A stretch of DNA of 64,000 bases, from positions 1 to 64,000 of the forward strand of contig MPMM01000019.1 of NCBI GenBank assembly GCA_002238505.1, in the 5' to 3' direction. Position 1 is the first letter of the stretch; each line of letters begins with the position of its first letter. This document shows positions 9,351-17,369 of this stretch, in pieces. Below the pieces are notes generated by a model that saw nothing but the letters and a program-made list of their open reading frames with translations, was not told the origin of the DNA and made no database searches. This DNA comes from SAR202 cluster bacterium bin22. Its GTDB lineage: Bacteria; Chloroflexota; Dehalococcoidia; Lucifugimonadales; UBA3495. Position numbers and translations under genes: made by a program.

Positions 9351-9671
9351 TCACTTCCCTGCAGGAACTGCGCGGGCGACATCAGGTTCCTGTTGCGGCG
9401 GCAATGGTCTCGGTCCTGCGTTGCTTGCGGCAGCGTTGCGCATTCGATGGCTTCGCAGGAAACCTGGTAGGGGCAGACCTGTGTGTCTGCCCTGTCCCGG
9501 TGCCAAAGGTCTCGATCCTGTGTTGCTTGCGGCAGAGTTGTGTATCAGATGGTTTGGCAGGATACCTGCTGGGGCATACCTCTGTGTCTGCCCTGTTCCG
9601 GTGGCAACACCACATGAGTTGGAAACCTGCTGCTGATTGCAAATTGCTGTCAAGACTTTCATAATGATGTC
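9351..9671. repeat. Intergenic tandem repeat, two ~101-bp copies carrying a hairpin
   Basis: Copies at about 9401-9504 and 9502-9605 share GGTCTCG.TCCTG.GTTGCTTGCGGCAG and following sequence. Each ends in a GGGGCAGACC..TGTCTGCCC hairpin (9470-9492 in copy 1, partly decayed in copy 2). A more diverged third copy lies at about 25600-25692. No gene was seen here. Confidence 0.7.
9637..9665 (+). promoter_or_regulatory. Promoter of the toxin-antitoxin operon, apparently leaderless
   Basis: TTGCAA (9637-9642) and CATAAT (9660-9665) are spaced by 17 bases. The expected transcription start, 6-7 bases past the -10 box, falls on the ATG at 9672, and no Shine-Dalgarno sequence is present. Translation of a leaderless mRNA is the simplest reading. 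Confidence 0.55.
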
Positions 9672-9908
9672 ATGGCAGTACAGATAACAATACGGGGAGT
9701 TCCCGAGGAAGTTCGGGATGAGCTGGCCGCCAGGGCGGCGCTCCGGCATCAGTCAATGCAGGAGTTCCTGAAGGGCGAATTGGAGCGGCTTGCCTCCAAG
9801 CCCTCGGTCGAGGTGTGGCTGGAGCGGGTGCAGGAACGCAAGGCAGCCTATGGCACCAGCGTGTCGGCAGCGGAAATTCTTGAGGCCAGAGACCAGGACC
9901 GCAAGTGA
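9672..9908 (+). CDS. FitA/VapB-type ribbon-helix-helix antitoxin
   Basis: This is a 78-aa antitoxin of a type II toxin-antitoxin system. The N-terminus MAVQITIRGVPEEVRDELAA is a FitA-type ribbon-helix-helix DNA-binding fold. The basic C-terminal tail (EARDQDRK) would wrap the toxin. Its last four bases overlap the toxin start (GTGA), so the two are translationally coupled. Such antitoxins usually bind the operon promoter, which here lies at the very start of the gene. Confidence 0.85.
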   Translation: MAVQITIRGVPEEVRDELAARAALRHQSMQEFLKGELERLASKPSVEVWLERVQERKAAYGTSVSAAEILEARDQDRK

Positions 9909-10306
9909 CTGTGGTCATAGACGCCTCGGCGCTGGTGGCAGCGCTAGTTGACTCGGGTTCCGATGGCCGCTGGGCAACTTCGCTGATAGCCCGGGAGGGT
10001 CTGGCCGCGCCGGAAATGTTGCTGGCCGAGGTCTGCAACGTTTTGCGCCGCCTGGAACTGTCGGGCAGGCTCTCCACGGCGGAAGCTACCCTCGCTTACG
10101 GCGACCTGCAACGCCTCAACCTGGAATTGTTCCCCTTCTCTCCCTTTGCCCAACGCGTATGGGACCTGCGTGGCAACGTTACCAGCTACGATGCCTGGTA
10201 TGTTGCCCTGGCCGAAGCCCTGGCATCCCCCCTGGCAACCCTGGACCTGAGGCTGATTGGCTCCCGGGGAACAGAGTGCGAATTCCTGTGTCCCGGGGCC
10301 GGGTGA
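9905..10306 (+). CDS. PIN-domain ribonuclease toxin (VapC/FitB type)
   Basis: This is a 133-aa PIN-domain RNase, the toxin partner of the preceding gene. The acidic active site is visible: Asp in VVIDASALVAAL, Glu in LLAEVCNVLRR, Asp in SYDAWYVALAEAL and the late Asp in LATLDLRL. GTG 9905 overlaps the antitoxin stop. Length and motif order are normal, so the toxin looks intact. Confidence 0.88.
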   Translation: MTVVIDASALVAALVDSGSDGRWATSLIAREGLAAPEMLLAEVCNVLRRLELSGRLSTAEATLAYGDLQRLNLELFPFSPFAQRVWDLRGNVTSYDAWYVALAEALASPLATLDLRLIGSRGTECEFLCPGAG

Positions 10307-10358
10307 AGAGTCCGGGAGCCCTACTCTATCTTGCCGATTCCAATCGTGCTGGCCGCCA

Positions 10359-13300
10359 CTACTCGTACCGCAGCGCCTCCGCCGGGGCTATCGCGGCTGC
10401 CCGACGCGCCGGCAGAATGGTCATCAGGACTGAGAAGAAGTACGCTGCCACGGAAATCAGGATCACCTTTGCCCAGGGAAGCACAAACTCTATTTCAGGT
10501 TCGTCCGCTCGCAGTTCATCTATCAGTTCTACCGAGGATATCAGCCCCAGCACGAGCCCCAGGCCAATACCCAGAATTGCTATGAACGAAGACTCAGCAA
10601 TAAAGCTCAGCTGGACCATTCCACGGGAAAAGCCGATGGCCCGCAGTACGCCAATGGCATGGCGTCGTTCCACCACTGCCCGCGCGCTGATAACCCCCAG
10701 GGCGGCAATGCCAACAAACAGTCCCAGCGCCATGAACCCAATGAGCAGGTTAAACAAGGCCTCCTGAGAAGCCTGGGCATCGGCAATGGACTCCTTCAGG
10801 TTCAGGGTCTCAACGCCGTTCTGGAAGAAGGCCGACTCAATGGCGCCCGCGCCGTCGGCCGTACCCTCCTCGATATTGAAGAAGAACTGGGTGGCATTCA
10901 CTTCACGGCCGATAGTTTCCGGTGAGACGTAGAACCCGACGGGGACGGGCCCAATGGAAGCCAGCGTGTCCAGCACTCCTATAATATTGATGTCAATTGT
11001 GTTCCCGCTTTCCAGGTCGCGAACGGTGATTTCCACGGGCTCCATCGTGTCGTTTTCGATGTACAGGTCCTCTACGCCCATCAGGGTGAACTGGTCCGAC
11101 GCCAAAGCAAAGGCCGGATTGTTCCGCTGGGGGACAATGGTAGAGTTCACCACGGCAAATCCGGGGTTTGTACGAACTGCCTCCCATACGGCCGAACTGT
11201 CCACCCCGTCCTCCCCGGTATATTCGGGAAGGGACAGGGCAATGTCGTACCCGTTCGAGTCTATAAAGTCATCGCCAACCCCGGTCAGGGTTGTATCGGC
11301 ATACCCTCCGGAGGAGTCTGAAGTCAGCCTGGCATCCGCCAGCGAAATCGTCCGAAAGGTCCCCACGGAAGGGGACCCATTGTCCCGTTCTACAAGAGCC
11401 AGGTCCGGGTTGGCTTCCACCGCTTTTCTCAGGTCTCCTATGGGGTTCAGGTCGGACCGCACGAACCCAATGACCTCATAGCCGCCCCCCATCCGGTCCT
11501 GGTTGTCCAGGAGATTGGAAAATACGTCAACAAAGGTGGCCATGACCGTGACGGAAAATATCACGATGGAGAACATGGCCAGGGACATCCCCGTCCTGAA
11601 GCGATTCTGGAGGGGGTAGGAAACCGAGGATTTCACCACCGGCGCATACCGCCTCATGCGACCGAGGGTATTGGAGGCCAGGCCCAGCACTATTGGGGCA
11701 TTGTTCACGGTCACCAGCACCGCGCCCGTTACCAGGAAAACCCCCAGGATGAAAAACCCGGACATATCCTCCGTGAAGTCCTCTTTCCGGCCCTTCAGGA
11801 CACTGTGCGGTATCAGCCAGTAAATGACCAGGAACAGCCCGACACTGGTGAACGCGATCCTCTGTGACGCGCCCAAAACCCGGACAATCATGGCAAGACC
11901 AATGGCTGTTACGGAAAGCCCCAGCCCAAAGAAGGGCAGGTGGGCCGCGCTAAATGCGGCGAAGGTGGCCAGCACGCCGACCACCGTCATCACGATGGCC
12001 CGGATCAATGGACCCCGCCGGCCGCCTTCCATCTGCGGTTCAGGAAGGTCTCGGATTGCCCGCACAATGTTAAGCCGGCTGATGCGCCAGGAAGAAAATG
12101 CTACGGTGACAAAGGTAAGCACACTTCCTGCCAGGAACGCCGAGATAACGCTTACCGGCTGCACTTGGGGTGTGAAGGCAAAGCTTTCCACCGCATCGCT
12201 GATTACGGCGGAAACAGCCTCTACCAGGGCCAGGCCCAGCCCCACGCCAATGACTGCGCCAATGACTGCGGAGCCTATTCCGTAGATGGCGCCCTCCACC
12301 ATGAACATGCGCACCAGGTGTTGCCGCTGCATGCCAACGGCCCGCGCCATGCCCATCTCGCTTTTCCGCTCCGCGGCCAGCATGGAGAATATGAGAAATA
12401 TCAGCAGCAGGCCCACTCCGATGGAAAAGAGGCCAAAGGTCGTAAACAGCGATACAAAAAGCCCGCCCACTTCGTTAGCCCGAGCGATGACGTCCTGCTT
12501 GACGGGGTCCATCTCCAGGCCGTTGGCGGCCACAACCGGATGGTCCTTGTATCGGGCAACCACGGCATCGGTCAGTTCCACGCCGCCGAATACGTCTCCC
12601 TGGTTGGAAATCAGAACGGACGACAGTTCCCCGGGGCGGCCCAGCATTTCCTGGACGTCGGCCAGGTCCGCCATCAGGATAACTTCCGCGCCCTGCCCTG
12701 CGACATAGGCGCCGTCCACCACGGCGCGGACGGTGACGGGAACCAGCAGCCCCGGTCCCAGGGCAACGTTTATCCTGCCTCCCGGCTGCACCTGCAATGC
12801 CTGCGCCCCGTCACTGGTGATATAGACCTCGTCGTCTCCAAGAGCCGCGATATCCACCGGGGCGCCGTTGGTGTCCACAAGTTCATCAAAGGCCCCGGCC
12901 CGCTCGGGGTCCAGGCCAGCCAGCAGGGCAGAGGACTCAAACCGCTGGCTGTCCGGGTTCACCGTCGCCACGCTCTCCACCAGGGCGGGCAGAACCCCGT
13001 CAATGTCAGCGTCGGCGTCCAGCGTTGGAGCCAGTTCCTCGAATACGGACTCGGAAAAACCGCTGGGAAGGGAGCGGCCCTCCCATACTGCCGCATCCTC
13101 ATCCACTTGCAGAACCTGGTCCATGGACCGAAAGGATTCCGCAGCAGTAACCTTTATGCTGTGGGTAACCGAATCTCCAATGGTGAATGCGCTGGAAATG
13201 ATTGCCGTCGCCAGCATTAGGCCCGAAAGGATCAGCAGGCTCTGTCCCGGCCTCCGGAAAACATTTCGGAAGGCCATGCGTACCAGGATGGGGTTGCGAA

Positions 13301-13394
13301 TCCTGATGAAGAGCAGGAAGGCAAAGGCAATCCCGAAGAGGATAGCCAGAACGGCGGCAACATTGGCGATGGGCGCCCCGAAAAGCTCATCCAT
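10359..13394 (-). CDS. ABC transporter permease, FtsX/MacB-like, duplicated
   Basis: This is a large membrane protein of about 1011 aa with two FtsX-type permease modules. An N-terminal helix and an extracytoplasmic MacB-periplasmic-core-like domain precede a first three-helix FtsX block (SIGVGLLLIFLIFSMLAAER, then GSAVIGAVIGVGLGLAL). A middle hydrophobic region and a second periplasmic domain follow. A C-terminal FtsX block contains GLFVGIAALGVISARAVVER and ends LPARRAAAIAPAEALRYE, the classic end of the family. ATG 13394 starts seven bases after the stop of the ATPase gene, so the two form an operon. It probably exports or remodels lipids, peptides or lipoproteins. Confidence 0.85.
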   Translation of the reverse strand: MDELFGAPIANVAAVLAILFGIAFAFLLFIRIRNPILVRMAFRNVFRRPGQSLLILSGLMLATAIISSAFTIGDSVTHSIKVTAAESFRSMDQVLQVDEDAAVWEGRSLPSGFSESVFEELAPTLDADADIDGVLPALVESVATVNPDSQRFESSALLAGLDPERAGAFDELVDTNGAPVDIAALGDDEVYITSDGAQALQVQPGGRINVALGPGLLVPVTVRAVVDGAYVAGQGAEVILMADLADVQEMLGRPGELSSVLISNQGDVFGGVELTDAVVARYKDHPVVAANGLEMDPVKQDVIARANEVGGLFVSLFTTFGLFSIGVGLLLIFLIFSMLAAERKSEMGMARAVGMQRQHLVRMFMVEGAIYGIGSAVIGAVIGVGLGLALVEAVSAVISDAVESFAFTPQVQPVSVISAFLAGSVLTFVTVAFSSWRISRLNIVRAIRDLPEPQMEGGRRGPLIRAIVMTVVGVLATFAAFSAAHLPFFGLGLSVTAIGLAMIVRVLGASQRIAFTSVGLFLVIYWLIPHSVLKGRKEDFTEDMSGFFILGVFLVTGAVLVTVNNAPIVLGLASNTLGRMRRYAPVVKSSVSYPLQNRFRTGMSLAMFSIVIFSVTVMATFVDVFSNLLDNQDRMGGGYEVIGFVRSDLNPIGDLRKAVEANPDLALVERDNGSPSVGTFRTISLADARLTSDSSGGYADTTLTGVGDDFIDSNGYDIALSLPEYTGEDGVDSSAVWEAVRTNPGFAVVNSTIVPQRNNPAFALASDQFTLMGVEDLYIENDTMEPVEITVRDLESGNTIDINIIGVLDTLASIGPVPVGFYVSPETIGREVNATQFFFNIEEGTADGAGAIESAFFQNGVETLNLKESIADAQASQEALFNLLIGFMALGLFVGIAALGVISARAVVERRHAIGVLRAIGFSRGMVQLSFIAESSFIAILGIGLGLVLGLISSVELIDELRADEPEIEFVLPWAKVILISVAAYFFSVLMTILPARRAAAIAPAEALRYE

Positions 13395-13401
13395 AGGGTC
13401 G

Positions 13402-14112
13402 TTACACCGCCTTGCCCGTGCCGTCGTCCACAATCAGGCCGTCCCTCATGCGAACGGTACGGTGCGACATTTCCGCCACCGTATCCGAGTGGGTGACTAT
13501 GACAAAGGTCTCGTCAAGTTCCTTGTTCAACCGGATCAGAAGTTCCATCACTTCTCCGGCATTCTCGCTGTCCAGGTTTCCCGTGGGCTCGTCCGCCCAC
13601 ACGATTTCCGGCCGGTTTACCAGGGCCCTGGCAATGGTCACCCGCTGTTGCTGGCCGCCGGACATCTCTGCCGGATAGTGGCCGGCCCGGTTGTCAAGGC
13701 CAACCAGCGACAGGGCTTCCTGCGCCTTCTCCCGCGACTCTTTCTCCGGAAAGCCGGACACCAGCAGGGGCATTTCCACGTTTTCCAGCGCCGTAAGCAC
13801 CGGCAGCAGGTTGAAGGACTGGAAAATATAGCCCATCCGGGTGGCCCGGAAGCGGGTTTTTGCCGTGTCGTTCATCTCTGACAGGTCGGACCCGCCGATG
13901 GTGATTGTGCCCGAATCCACATCGTCCAGGCCGGACATGCAGTTCAGCAGGGTGGTCTTCCCGCCGCCGCTGGGGCCCATAATGGCCACCATCTCGCCCT
14001 GTTTTACGTCCAGGCTCACCCCCCGTAAAACGTGAACCTGCAACTCCCCGGAGCCATAGCTCTTGTGCACTTCCTTTGCCTGGACAACGGAATCCCGTGA
14101 ATCGTTTGTCAT
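13402..14112 (-). CDS. ABC transporter ATP-binding protein, MacB/LolD type
   Basis: This is a 236-aa nucleotide-binding subunit that energises the FtsX-like permease downstream. It has Walker A GPSGGGKTT, a Q-loop in FQSFNLLPVLTALENVEMP, the ABC signature MSGGQQQRV, Walker B IVWADEPTGNLDS and the H-loop VTHS. The sequence NLLPVLTALENVEMPLL is typical of the MacB/LolD branch. ATG 14112 is chosen over upstream codons because GGGAAAG precedes it. Confidence 0.9.
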   Translation of the reverse strand: MTNDSRDSVVQAKEVHKSYGSGELQVHVLRGVSLDVKQGEMVAIMGPSGGGKTTLLNCMSGLDDVDSGTITIGGSDLSEMNDTAKTRFRATRMGYIFQSFNLLPVLTALENVEMPLLVSGFPEKESREKAQEALSLVGLDNRAGHYPAEMSGGQQQRVTIARALVNRPEIVWADEPTGNLDSENAGEVMELLIRLNKELDETFVIVTHSDTVAEMSHRTVRMRDGLIVDDGTGKAV

Positions 14113-14593
14113 GAACTTTCCCTTTCGAGGCGACACAATATTTCAGCAGCTTCCAGGTGTATGTGAGTGGCGAAAGTTCCGAATTGCCCGCTTCTGCAAT
14201 CCGGCTTGTATCTGATCCAACATACATTGGCTGGTAAAATGATGCTCAAGATTATATCAGAGGCTATATTTATAAAGTAATCGCTCCTGGTCGGGCAGTT
14301 TCAGATCTTCACGAGAAGCCCACAACCAACCGGACCACTGGCTCAAAACGTGGCAACCTGCCCAGGGTCTTTCGATTATTGTGGTAGAGTCTCTTCCACC
14401 ATTCGCCCTGAGCCCGTCGAAGGGCCGCCTGGAATGGTTCTCCAACCTCACCACGAACGGACTCGATGAGTCGCCACCGACAATCGAAAGACCTTGGCAG
14501 CCTGCCGCCGTCCGCTGACATTGGCTCGCAGGCAGTGGTATGCTCAACGCGCTACTGGCAATAACTGGCAGGACTGGTATAAGCGAGGCCGAT
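14113..14593. other. Intergenic region with AT-rich promoter zone and a MITE-like element
   Basis: No gene is supported here. On the minus strand a TATAAT hexamer (complement of 14251-14256) in an AT-rich patch may serve the ABC genes, although its -35 is weak. From 14365 to 14494 lies one copy of a 130-bp repeat with terminal inverted repeats, listed separately. Confidence 0.6.
14365..14494. repeat. MITE-like 130-bp element, copy A
   Basis: The ends are inverted repeats: GGGTCTTTCGATTAT at the left and ACAATCGAAAGACC at the right. The interior contains CGCCCTGAGCCCGTCGAAGG and CGGAATGG/CTGGAATGGTTCTCCA. It is closely related to the elements at 52870 and 53772 and has no coding capacity. Confidence 0.75.
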
Positions 14594-15550
14594 ATGCAGC
14601 AAAGACCCTTCGGCAAACTGGGCTCCGTCAGCGCCCTCACCCTTGGCGGAGGCGGCCTGGGGCAGGTGTGGGGCACAACCACCAGGGAGGAATGCGTTGC
14701 CACCGCGCGGGAGGCCGTGGATTCCGGCATCGACCTGCTGGACCTGGCTCCCACTTATGGCAATGGCGAGGCGGAGAACGTCATCGGCGAGGCCTTCAAC
14801 GGCGTCCTTCCCGCCGGCGTAAGGATCACCACCAAGTGCAGGCTGGGAGCCACCCCGCCGGAGCAGGTGTACGATCTCCTGTCCAGCAGCCTCGATGAAA
14901 GCCTGCAGCGTATGAAGCTGGAACGAGTTGACGTCATGTTCCTGCACAACGCCGTCACCCTGTCGGAAGCGGGCGGCGAGCGACTGACCACCGTCGCAAC
15001 GGTAACCGAGGCAATTGCCCCCGCCTTCGAGCGGCTCATCTCCGAGGGACGCATCGGCCACTGGGGGTTAACCGGCATCGGCGAGGCCGACGCTCTCATC
15101 CACCTGCTGAACAATGGCCCCCGCCCGGACTACATCCAGTGCATTGCCAACCTGCTCGACTCGGCGGGGGCGCTGCCCCAGGGAAACCAGCCCATCCGTC
15201 CCCGCGACATCATCGCCGCAGCCAATGCCAGCGGCGCGGCGGTCCTGGGCATTCGGGCGGTCCAGGCCGGCGCCCTTACCGACGCCATAGATCGTCCACT
15301 GCCGGAAGGGCATACGGAACTGGCCGATTTCGCCCGGGCGGCCCCCTTCCGTGCCATCGCCGCCGACCTGGGGTGCAGCGCGGCTTACCTGGCCCATCGC
15401 TACACCCTCACTATGGAGGGCGTTTCCACGGTGGTTCTGGGTGTCAAGAACCTGGCTGAGTTGCGGGAATGCGTGGCTGCCGAGGCAGAGGGACCGCTCG
15501 ATTCCGGCTTGGTGACGCGCATCGACACTGCGGTGAACTCCGGGGGATAA
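14594..15550 (+). CDS. Aldo/keto reductase family oxidoreductase
   Basis: This is an NAD(P)H-dependent oxidoreductase of 318 aa. ATG 14594 is chosen because the family N-terminus (MQQRPFGKLGSVSALTLGGG) begins there. The catalytic region is DLLDLAPTYGNGEAENVIG (Asp and Tyr of the tetrad), followed by ITTKCRLG (Lys). FLHNAV near residue 120 holds the position of the catalytic His. A C-terminal nucleotide-binding block (GVSTVVLGVKNLAEL) is present. The substrate is unknown. It is followed by the small cupin gene on the same strand, 88 bases away. Confidence 0.85.
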   Translation: MQQRPFGKLGSVSALTLGGGGLGQVWGTTTREECVATAREAVDSGIDLLDLAPTYGNGEAENVIGEAFNGVLPAGVRITTKCRLGATPPEQVYDLLSSSLDESLQRMKLERVDVMFLHNAVTLSEAGGERLTTVATVTEAIAPAFERLISEGRIGHWGLTGIGEADALIHLLNNGPRPDYIQCIANLLDSAGALPQGNQPIRPRDIIAAANASGAAVLGIRAVQAGALTDAIDRPLPEGHTELADFARAAPFRAIAADLGCSAAYLAHRYTLTMEGVSTVVLGVKNLAELRECVAAEAEGPLDSGLVTRIDTAVNSGG

Positions 15551-15638
15551 TCCCCAATTATCAGCTACCCACATATACTGGGCGGGCGGGCCACAGTAAC
15601 CACCCGAACTCTCCAATACAAAAGCTACAGGAGGCGAA

Positions 15639-15971
15639 ATGGCGATTTACAGGGTATTCTCAGACGCCGATGGCGAGAGTCACATTGAGGAAATGACGCT
15701 GGAGGAACACCCCGAACTGGCAGCAATGCTCAACGTATCCGAGGTAAGGGTTCAGGAGTTCGACGGGTCCCGCCAGAGGGACTATCACCCCTTGCCCGAG
15801 CGCAGGCTTATCATCCATATGTCCGGCGAGGTGAAGATCGGGGCCAGCGACGGTTCGGAAATAGTGCTGAGGGCCGGAGACATCCGCTTGATGGACGACG
15901 TGTCCGGCAAGGGCCACAAGCATGATGACCTGTCCCCTTCGGCAGCCGTTTACGTGCTGTTGACCGACTGA
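15639..15971 (+). CDS. Small cupin-fold protein
   Basis: This is a 110-aa protein with AGGAGGCGAA before its ATG. The region RQRDYHPLPERRLIIHMSGE and the Gly-rich turn EIVLRAGDIRLMDDVSGKGHKHDD match the two cupin motifs. The GKGHKHDD segment supplies likely metal-binding His residues. Single-domain cupins of this type are often isomerases, dioxygenases or small-molecule sensors, and no function can be fixed here. A strong palindromic terminator follows. Confidence 0.65.
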   Translation: MAIYRVFSDADGESHIEEMTLEEHPELAAMLNVSEVRVQEFDGSRQRDYHPLPERRLIIHMSGEVKIGASDGSEIVLRAGDIRLMDDVSGKGHKHDDLSPSAAVYVLLTD

Positions 15972-16054
15972 GCGGGGCTGGCGGCGAAGGCGTTAGACTG
16001 CCATCGCCGCAAAGAAGCCTTGGTTGCCTTCAGTTGACCCGCTGCAAATAGTAA

Positions 16055-16084
16055 AGCCGGCAGGGACGTCCCTGCCGGCTTTTC
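16055..16084. terminator. Bidirectional terminator, perfect 26-bp palindrome
   Basis: AGCCGGCAGGGAC is followed directly by its exact reverse complement (16055-16080), then TTTT on the plus strand and a short T run on the minus strand. It sits between the convergent cupin and binding-protein genes and can serve both. Confidence 0.85.
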
Positions 16085-16106
16085 AGTAGTTCCCCGCTTA
16101 GAAAAC

Positions 16107-17030
16107 TTAGTCGTCGGCCGGTGCCGGCGCGGCCACCCGGTTGTCCACCAGGTCGGCGGTGCAGGCCGACTCGCTGAGCAGACCCCAGCGCACCATCCAG
16201 TGGTAAGTGTCTTCCACAATCTCCGGCGAGTAGTAGGTGTCTTTCGTATAGCGCAGGCGCGGCAGGTGGAAGTCCTCGGGCGTGATACCGCCATACTTTG
16301 CCGCCACATCTGCGAAATTGGGCTCATCGATCATGTAGTGCAGGAACTTGCGCTTGTCGGCGTTGAACATATCGATGGCCCGGCCCACGGCCCGGTTAAT
16401 GGCGGCGAAGGTCTCCGGATCCATGTCATCGCTGGCGTTCTCCGCCCCCAGGTAGTGCCCTTCCGCCAGGGACTTGCAGCCCAGCTTCTCCCCCAGCGAT
16501 ATCCACGGCTCCATAACCACGCAGGCGTCGGCCTCGCCGTTCATCATTGCCTCAAATCGCTTTCGGGGAGAACCGAAGGACACCAGCTTGATCTTGTCGT
16601 TGGGAACGTATCCCTCCAGCAGCCGCAGGGAAACATAGTGAGCGGCGGCGTGGAAGGAAACCGCCACGGGACGGTTGCCCAGGGTCCCCGGATAGTTGTG
16701 GGGCGAATCCGGACGCACCATCAAGGACTGGCTCATTACCGCTGCGCGCAGGGCAATGATCTTGGTATCTTCGCGCTTGCTTTCATAGGCCCGACGGACC
16801 TGACCTTCCTCTCAAGCGCGGTAGATGGACACCATGTTCTGTTCGTAGGGCACGTGCCCCAGGATGGGGTCCACCTCGTTGGGGTCGTAGGAAACGCGGT
16901 TCTCCCGGTCGCCTTGCGCCCGCACAAATGTCATATCTATGCCCTCTTCTTCAAAGAGCCCGTTGTCCTTGGCAATCAGCCAGGGAATGGAAAACACGAT
17001 CCCGCTGATTTCACTGACTACTTTCTTCAT
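16107..17030 (-). pseudogene. NMT1/THI5-like ABC substrate-binding protein interrupted by in-frame TGA
   Basis: Two stretches in the same reading frame together make one periplasmic-binding-protein-like protein of about 307 aa. ATG 17030 has GAGGGAG just upstream. The first part contains IPWLIAKDNGLFEEEGIDM and ends at TGA (complement of 16812-16814). The second continues EEGQVRRAYESKREDTKI and contains VAVSFHAAAHYVSLRLLEG, FEAMMNGEADACVVMEPWIS and a normal C-terminus. No base is inserted or lost, so one substitution explains the break. TGA is a normal stop in neighbouring genes. No signal peptide is evident. It is a recent nonsense mutation, a sequencing error, or much less likely a recoded codon. 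Confidence 0.7.
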
Positions 17031-17369
17031 AACTCCCTCAACACTCCCGTTGAAACTATGGGGTACCAAGAGCGCCAACCTTCCTATCCTCATTGGCGTT
17101 GGAGTCATTCTAATACCGGTCCCGATTCAAAGCAATGGCCCGGGCCGTTGCCCGGACAAACTGGGGTTGCGGAAGAATTCGGCGCTGCGCCACTAATCTC
17201 CACGGAGAGGAAAGGCAACGCCCGGGCTGTCCCTTTCCATGTCCTGGAGCGCGCTTAATTGGCGACCCTGCCTCCAGCTTGACAAGCCTAACCCCTGCGG
17301 GTTTAATGCTCTCAATATCTCCGTGTTCCCGCCAGATGTTCCATACTTTAACGGGACCGCCTGCTGATT
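17031..17369. other. Divergent intergenic control region
   Basis: No gene is supported in this region between the binding-protein gene (minus) and the Opp-type operon (plus). It holds a promoter for each side. The minus-strand candidate is TTGCTT / TAGAAT (complement of 17130-17135 and 17107-17112, spacing 17). The plus-strand promoter is listed separately. Confidence 0.5.
17279..17307 (+). promoter_or_regulatory. Sigma70-like promoter of the first Opp/Dpp-type operon
   Basis: A consensus -35 TTGACA (17279-17284), a 17-base spacer and a -10 TTTAAT (17302-17307) stand about 60 bases before the first ATPase gene. Confidence 0.65.

Noticed and set aside
14257..14754. Minus-strand open frame of 165 codons
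   Set aside because: It runs through the MITE-like repeat and the start of the aldo/keto reductase gene, and has no family-like sequence.
16812..16814. TGA as selenocysteine or a reassigned codon
   Set aside because: TGA ends many normal genes here. The affected family is not a known selenoprotein, and no SECIS-like hairpin was seen just past the codon.
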